Source: Mesorhizobium comanense
GTDB lineage: Bacteria > Pseudomonadota > Alphaproteobacteria > Rhizobiales > Rhizobiaceae
DNA: 64,000 nucleotides
NCBI RefSeq assembly: GCF_005503535.1
Contig: NZ_SCNN01000009.1
Coordinates: 62,001-126,000, forward strand
Direction: 5' to 3'
Shown: in pieces, positions 8,179-15,807 of the stretch
Numbering within the stretch: the first letter of the stretch is position 1
How the letters are laid out: every line of letters starts with the position of its first letter
Made by a program: the position numbers and the translations under genes
The notes under the pieces: generated by a model
Database searches by the model: none
Seen by the model: the letters and a program-made list of their open reading frames with translations, nothing else
What the model was told of the DNA's origin: nothing

Positions 8179-9093
8179 ATGGCGGACAGCGAGGGTTTCT
8201 CCGACTTCTTCTATGCCGCGCCCGATGGACTGCAACTCCATGCCCGGATCTATGGCGAGGCGGGCACCGGCTGGCCGGTGATTTGCCTGCCCGGCCTTAC
8301 CCGCAATGCCCGGGATTTCCATGAGCTCGCGCTCCATCTCTCGGGGAGAGCGGACAAGCCACGCAAGGTCATCGCCTTTGACTACCGCGGCCGCGGGCAG
8401 TCGGCCTACGATCCCGATGTGAGCCATTATAATGTCGGCGTCGAGGCCGGAGACATCCTGGCTGGCCTGGCAGTACTCGGCATCGATGGCGCTGCCTTCA
8501 TCGGCACCTCGCGTGGCGGGCTGATCATCCATGTGCTCGGCGCGTTGCGGCCGGCGGCGCTGAAAGCCATCGTGCTGAACGATATCGGGCCGGTGATCGA
8601 ACCGGCCGGCCTTGCTCACATCCAGTCCTATCTCGACCCCGCGCCGAAACCGAAATCGCCCGGCGAAGCGCTGGACGCGCAGCGCGGCGCTCATGGAAGG
8701 GATTTTCCGGCACTGAGCGATCACGACTGGGAGCGCATGGTGCGCGCCATCTACAGCCAGACCGACGAAGGACTGCTGCCCGATTTCGATCCGAAGCTTG
8801 TCGACACGGTTGCCGGTCTCGACCTGTCGCAGCCATTGCCGGCCCTGTGGACGCAGTTCGACACGCTGGCGGCCATTCCCCTGCTGGTTATACGCGGCGC
8901 CAATTCGAGACTGCTATCGGCTGAAACGCTGGCGCAGATGCAAGAGCGTCATCCCGGCCTCGAGACAATCACGGTTTCTGGCCAGGGCCACGCCCCCTTC
9001 CTCGAAACCGGCGAGCTGCCCGCCGGCATCACGCGTTTTCTCGACCGGGCGGATTCGCAGGCCCGAGAGGAATTTCAGGGCAAAACTAAGTAA
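8179..9093 (+). CDS. Alpha/beta hydrolase
   Basis: The product is a 304-residue alpha/beta-hydrolase fold enzyme. It shows the oxyanion-region motif LPGLTRNARDF, the strand AFDYRGRGQSAY, a nucleophile elbow GTSRGG with Ser111, and a C-terminal GQGHAPFLE supplying His271. No signal peptide is seen, so it is probably cytoplasmic. A GAGGAG ribosome site precedes the ATG. It is separated from slt by 92 bases. The substrate, an ester, lactone or similar, is not deducible. Confidence 0.88.
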   Translation: MADSEGFSDFFYAAPDGLQLHARIYGEAGTGWPVICLPGLTRNARDFHELALHLSGRADKPRKVIAFDYRGRGQSAYDPDVSHYNVGVEAGDILAGLAVLGIDGAAFIGTSRGGLIIHVLGALRPAALKAIVLNDIGPVIEPAGLAHIQSYLDPAPKPKSPGEALDAQRGAHGRDFPALSDHDWERMVRAIYSQTDEGLLPDFDPKLVDTVAGLDLSQPLPALWTQFDTLAAIPLLVIRGANSRLLSAETLAQMQERHPGLETITVSGQGHAPFLETGELPAGITRFLDRADSQAREEFQGKTK

Positions 9094-9133
9094 ACTCCAA
9101 GGCCAGACAGAGTTCCAGGACCACAATCATAGT

Positions 9134-9165
9134 ATAGGCCGGCGTTTCCGGCCTATTTGGCTTTT
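9134..9165. terminator. Bidirectional hairpin terminator between hydrolase and integrase genes
   Basis: An inverted repeat built on ATAGGCCGG and CCGGCCTAT with a CGTTT loop lies between two convergent genes and is followed by T-rich sequence on the plus strand. It fits a terminator serving both. Confidence 0.7.
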
Positions 9166-10232
9166 GAGTTTTTCCGAGCGACCTTCGCCGGCATCTTTGC
9201 GTCACCGGCCTGTTTGCGGCCAGCCTTGAGAGGCGAAGGCGCGGTCACGGGCGATGCGAACACGGAGTTCTGGGCGTCGCTGGCGGATTGGTCGCAGCGC
9301 GGTGTCTCCAGAACAACCACGCAGCCGTCGAGATCATTGGTGGCCAGATGCGCATAACGCATGGTCATCGACAGGGTCTGGTGACCAAGCCACATCTGCA
9401 CGCGCCTGATGTCGATGCCGCCCTGGACGAGACGCGAAGCACAGGTATGGCGCAGAATGTGCGGCACGACCTGGTCGTCGGCCGCAAGCCCGACTTCAGC
9501 TTTCGCTTCATTCCAGATGGCGCGATATTGAGCCTGGCTGAATGTGGTGAACGGGCCTTTTGGCCGGCGTCCTTCGGATGGAGGCAATTTGATCACCTCC
9601 TTGACCCGCTCGGTCATCGGAATGGTGCGGCTGCGACCGGATTTGGTGATCCAGAAGGAGACGCGATGCTCCTGTATGTCGTTCCAGATCAGCCCAAGCG
9701 CCTCACCAAGGCGGCATCCGCTGTCGACCAGGAAAACGGAAAGCCGGTAAGCATCCTCACTGCGGCTTCTGATGGCGGCAAACAGCCTGGCTTCCTCGTC
9801 CCTTTCGAGGAAACGAATCCGTCCCGCCCGCTCCTTCTGGCGGCGGAACTCGGGCAAGCTGTGGATATCCCCCATCTTGTAAGCCTTGCGCAGCAGTTTG
9901 CTGAGGGCAGCCATCTTACGGTTGATGGTTGCGTTGCTGTTGCCGCGCTGGCGCAAGGTGCCGATAAGGTTATCCAGGGTACTCTGGTCGAAGGCGCTGA
10001 AGCGCTCTCCGAGGAGAATCTCGTCTATCTCACCGATGAAAGAGCTGACATTGTATTTATGTCGCCCATCATCCCACAATATGTCCCGATAAGCTGAAAA
10101 AAGCTCTCCAACCCTATGCGACTTTACTTCTCTGATCTTATTGTAGGTGTATTTTATCTTTGAGTTCTGAGAAGAAAATATCGAAAACTGATCGGAGGGG
10201 TATCCCTCTTGAATCGCTTCGTTTGTCATCAT
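9153..10232 (-). CDS. Tyrosine recombinase / site-specific integrase
   Basis: The roughly 359-residue protein has an N-terminal SAM-like core-binding domain (about residues 40-120) and a C-terminal catalytic domain. With the ATG at 10232, the catalytic set appears complete: Arg174 in SGCRLGEALG, Lys197, His258 and Arg261 in HILRHTCASR, His284 in WLGHQTL, and Tyr293 in MRYAHLA. A lysine-rich tail follows. The ATG at 10232 or 10229 is favoured over a GTG at 10241 by a GGGGG ribosome site. No excisionase, relaxase or phage gene is next to it, so it is a lone integrase: an element relic or a domesticated recombinase. Confidence 0.9.
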   Translation of the reverse strand: MMTNEAIQEGYPSDQFSIFSSQNSKIKYTYNKIREVKSHRVGELFSAYRDILWDDGRHKYNVSSFIGEIDEILLGERFSAFDQSTLDNLIGTLRQRGNSNATINRKMAALSKLLRKAYKMGDIHSLPEFRRQKERAGRIRFLERDEEARLFAAIRSRSEDAYRLSVFLVDSGCRLGEALGLIWNDIQEHRVSFWITKSGRSRTIPMTERVKEVIKLPPSEGRRPKGPFTTFSQAQYRAIWNEAKAEVGLAADDQVVPHILRHTCASRLVQGGIDIRRVQMWLGHQTLSMTMRYAHLATNDLDGCVVVLETPRCDQSASDAQNSVFASPVTAPSPLKAGRKQAGDAKMPAKVARKNSKAK

Positions 10233-10410
10233 TCGCCACACCCCCGAGTGGATAGGTCAGCCCTAACCGCTTGGAAGCGTCCTTTCAAGAGATTAAATCA
10301 CGCGGTTGTGATCTCATCCGCCCATCTGCGGATCCCACGAAATCGCACCACGGGATTTGTTCAGCTACCGATTCCCCCTTTTCCTCATGTCTGCGTTGAC
10401 CCAGTCACGA

Positions 10411-10446
10411 AACAAAAACAGCCCGGGCGTGTGTGCGCCCGGGCTG
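10411..10446 (-). terminator. Rho-independent terminator of the minus-strand porin
   Basis: GCCCGGGCG and CGCCCGGGC flank a short TGTGT-type loop just downstream of the porin stop. On the minus strand the stem is followed by GTTTTTGTTT. Strong hairpin plus U-tract. Confidence 0.85.
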
Positions 10447-10471
10447 GATTTCACCTGTAGAGAACCAGCCC

Positions 10472-11593
10472 TTAGAAGGAGCGCTGGAAGCGGAGGATGC
10501 CGCCGATGCCGTCCGACTTGCCGTGCCAGTCGCTGGCGCCGAAGTTCTGGTAATCGACTTCGGCCGTGACATTGAAGCCGGGGACGATGTCGTAGGACAC
10601 GTTGGCGGCGAGACCGAAGGTCTTGCCCTTGTCATACGAGGCCTGCACGTTGAACGAGGTCTTCTCGTTGAACTTGTAGGTGCCGCCGCCCCAGATGGCC
10701 CAGCTGCCATCCCAGTTCTTGTAGTAGTTGTGACCTTTCACGGGGTTGTCGAAGTAAGCAGCCTTATTGCCAAGACCGCCCATCACCCAGAGCGAGAGCT
10801 CGTTGGTGGCGTTGACGTCCAAGCGAACCTTGCCCGAGACAGCTTCGTAGTTGCTGTCGTAAGCAACGACACCGGAAATGCCACCCCAACCCTGGGTCCA
10901 CTTCACACCGCCGACGACATGCGGCACGTAGCTGTCGATCGTCCACTGCTTGTCACCCTCTTCGAGCGAGACCACGGCCGAGAAGCCGTTGCCAGCGTCG
11001 AAGTAGTACTGGATCACGTTGGTGTCGAAACGGCCGTAGGGAACGAGCGTATCGTCGATGACGTTGCCGGCATAACCCGTGAAGGTGTTGAAGGCCGATT
11101 CGTCCTTACCGATGCGGAGACCGCCGAGCTGGATCCAGGCGAAGTTCAGCGAAATGCCACTGTTGCGAGCCTGCCAGTTGTCTTCGGTTTCGGAAGTCGC
11201 AACGGCATAATTGCCGGCGTTGTTGCCGAAGTTGAAGCGGGTCTCGGTGTAGGTCTTCAAGGTGCCGAGTTCGGTTTCCTGACCGGTCCAGGTCTTCAGC
11301 GTGAAGCGAGCCTGCTTGTAGTAGGTGTCGTTCGTCTTGCCGGCGTCCAGATGGTCCGGAACGTTCTGCGCGCCTTCGCGGTCACCCACGCCGATGTCGT
11401 AGCGGATATAGCCGCCGATGCGCAGGCAGGTTTCGGTGCCGGGGATGTAGAAGTAGCCAGCGCCGTAGACGTCGCAGATCTTGACGTATTCAGCGGGCTC
11501 CGGCTCGGCGACGACGACGGCGTCGGCGGCGCGCGCACCGGAAACTGCGATCAGGGCCGCAGCGGAGCCGAGAAGAAGGCTCTTGATGTTCAT
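10472..11593 (-). CDS. Omp2-type alphaproteobacterial porin
   Basis: The 373-residue outer-membrane porin has a cleavable signal peptide (LLLGSAAALIAVSGARAADA). Its mature start, VVAEPEPAEYVKICDVYGAGYFYIPGTETCLRIGGY, is the hallmark of the Brucella Omp2 / rhizobial RopA-type porin family, with a conserved cysteine pair. A beta-rich body ends in FQRSF with a terminal aromatic residue, as Bam-dependent porins do. It should form a trimeric beta-barrel for small hydrophilic solutes. The start at 11593 follows a GGAGG site. It pairs with the divergent paralogue at 12503, and their first 203 bases are identical. Confidence 0.93.
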   Translation of the reverse strand: MNIKSLLLGSAAALIAVSGARAADAVVVAEPEPAEYVKICDVYGAGYFYIPGTETCLRIGGYIRYDIGVGDREGAQNVPDHLDAGKTNDTYYKQARFTLKTWTGQETELGTLKTYTETRFNFGNNAGNYAVATSETEDNWQARNSGISLNFAWIQLGGLRIGKDESAFNTFTGYAGNVIDDTLVPYGRFDTNVIQYYFDAGNGFSAVVSLEEGDKQWTIDSYVPHVVGGVKWTQGWGGISGVVAYDSNYEAVSGKVRLDVNATNELSLWVMGGLGNKAAYFDNPVKGHNYYKNWDGSWAIWGGGTYKFNEKTSFNVQASYDKGKTFGLAANVSYDIVPGFNVTAEVDYQNFGASDWHGKSDGIGGILRFQRSF

Positions 11594-11610
11594 TTTCTGA
11601 CCTCCAGTCA
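11408..11610 (-). repeat. 203-base perfect inverted repeat, copy A
   Basis: From the ribosome binding site through codon 62 of the minus-strand porin, this segment is base-for-base the reverse complement of 12486-12688. Divergence begins abruptly at both ends, which suggests recent gene conversion. It is part of both porin genes. Confidence 0.92.
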
Positions 11611-12046
11611 AAAGTTAAAAAACGGGTCTGGGTATTCTTTGCTGAAGGACAGCGTTCCCTGCCCCATCCCCACTACCGAAAAAGATGCGCACCGCGCCGC
11701 TCCTTCGAAATCGACATTACCCATGAGCCGGCGGCGTTCAACAACGATCGTACCGGCGAAAGGGCTGTTCGGCTGCTATCCCCCAGCGTTGTTGCACAAA
11801 TGACACGATTTGGCCTCACTCAGAAAGCTCTCGTTAACCATCAGGCCCGCCGCCTGGGCTTGTTTCCGGCCGAATCCGGCAACCAGCGGACGGAATCATG
11901 GCAAGGCCGCGAGTCAGTGGCCTGGGAATTGCCGCAGAACCGCCGCCCCGCGCCGAGCAGCGCCTGCTAGTACGCTCTTATTTTTCCATATTAATGACGC
12001 GGGCTTGTTGATTGTGCCGGCGCTTTTCTTTATCCAGCGGCGCAAC
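11594..12046. other. Intergenic region upstream of the minus-strand porin and tRNA-Ser
   Basis: These 453 bases should hold the porin promoter (minus strand) and the tRNA promoter (plus strand). Several reading frames cross it, but none has a convincing start, ribosome site or family signature. No repeat was noted beyond the porin repeat at its left edge. Confidence 0.5.
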
Positions 12047-12137
12047 GGAGAGGTGGCCGAGTGGTCGAAGGCGCTCCCCTGCTAAGGGAGTAGAGGTCAA
12101 AAGCTTCTCGTGGGTTCGAATCCCATCCTCTCCGCCA
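12047..12137 (+). tRNA. tRNA-Ser(GCU)
   Basis: The acceptor stem GGAGAGG (12047-12053) pairs with CCTCTCC (12127-12133), then discriminator G and an encoded CCA at 12135-12137. The anticodon stem CTCCC/GGGAG encloses loop CTGCTAA with anticodon GCT at 12081-12083. The long variable arm (GTAGAGGTCAAAAGCTTCTC region) and the T-loop TTCGAAT are typical of a class II serine tRNA. It lies between the two divergent porin genes. Confidence 0.97.
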
Positions 12138-12467
12138 CCCTATGCCCTGCGAGCCTTGGCGGCCGCAAACTGAGCACCCCACAACTGCGATTGTTCACGC
12201 CGGATCGACAAGCGATCCGAGTCGGCGATTTCCGAATCGCATCGACCGGCGCAGAACGTCGGCCAAAGCTAATCCTCCTACAGCCTTGAAAGCCCGTCCC
12301 GGGGTTGAAACGCAGCCAGCGCGCGGCAGTCCGAACGACATTTCAGGTCCGGCCCGGGCAAGACTTTTGCACGCAAGCGTTTTTTAGCGGATAGAGCAGC
12401 CGAACGGCGTTTTATGGTTATCTATCTGAAATAAAACAAAAAAGTCTTCTCCGATCGCTTTTTTGTC
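12138..12467. other. Intergenic region and leader of the plus-strand porin
   Basis: These 330 bases follow the tRNA and should contain the plus-strand porin promoter and part of its 5' leader. Sequence becomes A/T-rich from about 12370 onward. No gene was recognised. Confidence 0.5.
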
Positions 12468-12497
12468 GGCCTCCAGTCCCGATTCTGACTGGAGGTC
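12468..12497 (+). promoter_or_regulatory. Hairpin occluding the porin ribosome binding site
   Basis: GGCCTCCAGTC (12468-12478) can pair with GACTGGAGGTC (12487-12497) to form an 11-base-pair stem, one pair being G-U, with an 8-base loop. The right arm contains the entire GGAGG Shine-Dalgarno (12491-12495) of the porin starting at 12503. The minus-strand porin has the same right arm but lacks the complementary left arm. This predicts translational control of only one paralogue, assuming transcription starts upstream of 12468. Confidence 0.6.
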
Positions 12498-12688
12498 AGA
12501 AAATGAACATCAAGAGCCTTCTTCTCGGCTCCGCTGCGGCCCTGATCGCAGTTTCCGGTGCGCGCGCCGCCGACGCCGTCGTCGTCGCCGAGCCGGAGCC
12601 CGCTGAATACGTCAAGATCTGCGACGTCTACGGCGCTGGCTACTTCTACATCCCCGGCACCGAAACCTGCCTGCGCATCGGCGGCTAT
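12486..12688 (+). repeat. 203-base perfect inverted repeat, copy B
   Basis: Identical in reverse complement to 11408-11610, covering the ribosome binding site and first 62 codons of the plus-strand porin. The two copies are 875 bases apart with the tRNA-Ser between them. Confidence 0.92.
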
Positions 12689-13675
12689 GTTCGTTACGAC
12701 ATCGGCGCTGGCGATGTCGGCACGTTCACCGGCGCACGCGCCGACGACGTCGTGAGCGGCAAGAACCAGGGCACCTGGTACAAGGACGCCCGCTTCACGC
12801 TGAAGACCTGGACCGGCCAGGAAACCGAACTCGGCACGTTGAAGACCTATACTGAAACGCGCATGAACTTCCAGAATTCGCCGCTCGACAACGGCAATGC
12901 GAACAACGCTTCCAACAATTTCGACATGCACTTCGCCTGGATCCAGCTCGGCGGCCTGCGTGTCGGTGTTGACGAATCGGCTTTCGACACCTTCGTCGGC
13001 TACGCTGGTAACGTCCTCAACGACACCATCGTACCCTACGGCGGCTTCAAGACCGGTGTCGTTCAGTACTACTTCGACGCGGGCAACGGCTTCTCGGCCG
13101 TGGCCTCTCTCGAAGAAGGTTCGGGCGGCAAGGCACAGACACCAGGTTCTACCTATGGCTATGGTGTCGGCACGGTCGACAGCTATGTTCCGCATGTCGT
13201 CGGCGGCGTGAAGTACACGCAGGGCTGGGGCGATATCGTCGGCGTCGTTGCTTACGACAGCAACTACGAATACGTGTCCGGCAAGGTTCGCCTGGATGTG
13301 AACATCAACAGCCAGCTGTCCCTGTTCGGCATGTTCGGCTACGCCAGCGAAGGCAAGCTCAACGACGCGGCGCTCGACTTCGCGAACGGTCGCGGCTTCT
13401 ACAAGCCGTGGGGCGGTCACTGGGGCTTCTGGGCTGGCGGTACCTACAAGTTCACCGACAAGGCCTCGTTCAACGTCCAGGTGTCGGGTGATCAGTGGAA
13501 GGATTACGCGGTCGCGGCCAACATCGCCTACACCGTCGTTCCCGGCCTCACGGTCACGCCGGAAATCGACTACCAGCACGTCGGTTCGGGCGCGATCAAC
13601 GCCGGAAACGTCTGGGCTGGTGCCGAGAAGAAGGACTCCGTCGGCGCCCTCATCCGCTTCCAGCGCGATTTCTAA
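12503..13675 (+). CDS. Omp2-type alphaproteobacterial porin (paralogue)
   Basis: This 390-residue porin has the same signal peptide and first 62 residues as the product of the minus-strand gene, then diverges in surface-loop regions while sharing barrel segments such as RFTLKTWTGQETELGTLKTY, FAWIQLGGLR and VQYYFDAGNGFSAV. It ends in FQRDF. It should be a trimeric outer-membrane diffusion channel. Differences concentrate in loops, including a longer insertion around SGGKAQTPGSTYGYG, suggesting altered selectivity or surface antigenicity. A stem in its leader covers the ribosome site. Confidence 0.93.
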   Translation: MNIKSLLLGSAAALIAVSGARAADAVVVAEPEPAEYVKICDVYGAGYFYIPGTETCLRIGGYVRYDIGAGDVGTFTGARADDVVSGKNQGTWYKDARFTLKTWTGQETELGTLKTYTETRMNFQNSPLDNGNANNASNNFDMHFAWIQLGGLRVGVDESAFDTFVGYAGNVLNDTIVPYGGFKTGVVQYYFDAGNGFSAVASLEEGSGGKAQTPGSTYGYGVGTVDSYVPHVVGGVKYTQGWGDIVGVVAYDSNYEYVSGKVRLDVNINSQLSLFGMFGYASEGKLNDAALDFANGRGFYKPWGGHWGFWAGGTYKFTDKASFNVQVSGDQWKDYAVAANIAYTVVPGLTVTPEIDYQHVGSGAINAGNVWAGAEKKDSVGALIRFQRDF

Positions 13676-13701
13676 GACCAGATATTTCTGGGGAGACAGG
13701 A

Positions 13702-13735
13702 GAACCCGGCGGGCAACCGCCGGGTTCTTTTTTGT
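13702..13735 (+). terminator. Rho-independent terminator of the plus-strand porin
   Basis: GAACCCGGCGG and CCGCCGGGTTC enclose a GCAA tetraloop and are followed by six T residues. It begins 26 bases after the stop codon. Confidence 0.92.
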
Positions 13736-14027
13736 TTGGATGTATATCGCCGTCCCAAAGCGTCGCGCACTTTAGCCATAATGGCGCGACGCGAAGGCCC
13801 AAGATTCACGCGGGAGTTTTGCCGAGGAGCTCGGTGGAGAAGTTCTGCCCTGCCGCGGCGCCTCTCAGGGGCAAGTATCCGTCGGGTCAGACCGACCGAG
13901 CCGAGGATGACGACGGCTCACTGGCATCGCATTGGTGATTCCACCAGGCACCCAACCACCCTAAAGGCGCCGCGATCTTTCAGATTCGCTTCTGCGCTTA
14001 GACGTGTCCTGGCCTAGAAACCACCAG
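13736..14027. other. Intergenic region between porin and TPR-sulfotransferase genes
   Basis: About 290 bases without a credible gene. The only structure noted is an 8-base perfect inverted repeat, CGTCGCGC (13761-13768) and GCGCGACG (13784-13791), with a 15-base loop and no T-run. Its role is unknown. Confidence 0.45.
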
Positions 14028-15707
14028 TCAAGCGTCGGCGAGATCGCCTAGCGCTTCAATCAAGGGCTGGATCTCGGTTTCGTAGTTCTTCCAGCGCTTC
14101 ATGGACGTTTTGTAGATCGGCTGACGAACCTGCCATCGGCTGGGCGTGGTGACCGCCCCTTCCCTCTCGAAGAATCGCAGGCATGCGTCATCCCAAGGCA
14201 GGCCGAGATAATCGATGAGCCGGCGCGACTGCGCCTCTTGGTCTTCGACAAGCGTCTCATAGCGATTTTCAAATATACGGCCTGGGAAAACCTCGTTCCA
14301 GTGACGCATCAAACGGTCATATTCCCGATAGTACAGGCCAAGTGTCCTCAGGTCCGTGTTGTAGCCGTGCGCCTCGCTGAAGGGCAGAACATAGCATGAC
14401 ACGCAATTGTCGATGGCGTCGCGGCGGCAGTGAACGATGCGCGCATTGGGGAACAGAAGGGCGACAAGACCGATCAGCTCAAAATTGTGCGGCTGCTTGT
14501 CGACGACGCGGAGCGCTGCGGGCGCGCGCTCCCTGAGGTAGGATAGATGCTCTTCGGCCAGCGCCTTGGTCAATTCCGGTGTGAGGGAATTGACGGACTT
14601 GCTCAAATCCTCAGCCGACGATTTGAGGCCGATTGCGTTTGCCATCCGCCTCAGTTTTTCAAGCTCTCCCGCGCCGTGGACCCCGGGATGACTGGCCAGG
14701 ATCTGTTCCGTGAGCGTCGTTCCTGAACGGGGCATGCCGACGACGAACACCGGGAGATCGGAAGGATTGCCAAAGCCGGATGCAGCGGCAAACAGGCCCG
14801 GCGTGAAGATCTCAATCATCGAGTCAACGAAACGACGGTACTGATCGATGTCGAACTTGTAGCCGGCCGCCTGCTTCGCCTTGTTGAACTGGTCGAACGC
14901 CTCGGCGTAGCGCTTGAGGTCGTTCAGCACCTTGCCGGCCGCGTAATGCAGGCTCTGCACGGCCTCCGATTTAAGGCGTGGACCGTCGATCTCGCGAAGG
15001 ATCGACTGGAGTTCCGCAGGCTCTTCGGTAAACTTTCGGGTCTGCACGAGGTCGTAATAAGCCGTCTCCACGTCAACGCGGTGTTCGATCGCCTCTTTGA
15101 GATAGACGCCGGCCTCCTCCATGCGCCCCAGGCCGGTGAGGGCTGCGGCCATTCCGATCCGCGCCTTGGAGTGATCTCGGTTGATTTTCAGCGCCTTCTC
15201 ATAAAGCGGCAGGGCCAGGTCGGGTTTGTCGAACTGGGTATAGACGCGACCCAGGGCGCACAGGGCCTCTACAAGATCGGGCCGTACTTCCAAGGCACGC
15301 TGGATGTGCTTGATCGCCGTCGAGAATTCGCTCAGCCTGCCATAAGCCTCACCGAGGCTGAGATGATAATAGGGGTTTCCAGGCTCCTCGCCGGCCGCGC
15401 GTGCGAAGAAACGCAGAGCCGCCTCGTCGTCGTGGCCCACATAGACGGTGCCCATGATGTAGTGCGCCAGCGGATGGTTTGGCGTGCGCGCTAAAACCTG
15501 CAGGCACAGATCGCGAGCCGCATCGAGCCGGTTGGCCTGTTGATATTCGTAGGCTTTCTTCAGCAACAATTCGTCAGCCTGTGCGCGCGCAAACGAATTT
15601 GTTTTCGGCAGATTTCCCTGTCCTGAAGCTGCCTGTGGCAATCTGGGGTTCGGCACAGCGCCGGATTTGAGGTGTTTGGCCCAGGCGGGCGGCAGTCTGT
15701 TGTTCAT
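14028..15707 (-). CDS. TPR-repeat sulfotransferase family protein (copy 1)
   Basis: The 559-residue protein joins N-terminal tetratricopeptide repeats (about residues 30-250, for example ALCALGRVYTQFDKPDLALPLYEKALKIN) to a C-terminal sulfotransferase domain. The PAPS 5'-phosphosulfate loop is VVGMPRSGTTLTEQI near residue 320, and VHCRRDAIDNCVSCY fits the 3'-phosphate-binding segment. It should transfer sulfate from PAPS to an unidentified acceptor, possibly a protein recruited by the TPRs. The start at 15707 matches the paralogue's N-terminus (RLPPAW-KHLK). The ribosome site is weak. It lies 100 bases downstream of copy 2. Confidence 0.88.
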   Translation of the reverse strand: MNNRLPPAWAKHLKSGAVPNPRLPQAASGQGNLPKTNSFARAQADELLLKKAYEYQQANRLDAARDLCLQVLARTPNHPLAHYIMGTVYVGHDDEAALRFFARAAGEEPGNPYYHLSLGEAYGRLSEFSTAIKHIQRALEVRPDLVEALCALGRVYTQFDKPDLALPLYEKALKINRDHSKARIGMAAALTGLGRMEEAGVYLKEAIEHRVDVETAYYDLVQTRKFTEEPAELQSILREIDGPRLKSEAVQSLHYAAGKVLNDLKRYAEAFDQFNKAKQAAGYKFDIDQYRRFVDSMIEIFTPGLFAAASGFGNPSDLPVFVVGMPRSGTTLTEQILASHPGVHGAGELEKLRRMANAIGLKSSAEDLSKSVNSLTPELTKALAEEHLSYLRERAPAALRVVDKQPHNFELIGLVALLFPNARIVHCRRDAIDNCVSCYVLPFSEAHGYNTDLRTLGLYYREYDRLMRHWNEVFPGRIFENRYETLVEDQEAQSRRLIDYLGLPWDDACLRFFEREGAVTTPSRWQVRQPIYKTSMKRWKNYETEIQPLIEALGDLADA

Positions 15708-15807
15708 CCTGTCTGGGTAGCAAAAAAACCCAGCCGAATCCACAATTTCAGCTTCCGTTACAAAGGTTTGGATGCGTTGAGCCGCTCCAGACACACAGGG
15801 CGCTGAC

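Noticed and set aside
10433..11803. Long plus-strand frame of 456 codons opposite the minus-strand porin
   Set aside because: It is antisense to a clear porin gene with signal peptide and family motifs; its sequence lacks recognisable domains and mirrors the porin codon pattern.
12047..12137. tRNA-Ser 3' end as attachment site of the nearby integrase
   Set aside because: No second copy of the tRNA 3' sequence was found around the integrase gene, and the porin gene lies between them.
12422..13579. Minus-strand frame of 385 codons opposite the plus-strand porin
   Set aside because: Shadow of the porin coding strand; shares an artificial similar segment with the frame opposite the sister porin only because of the inverted repeat.
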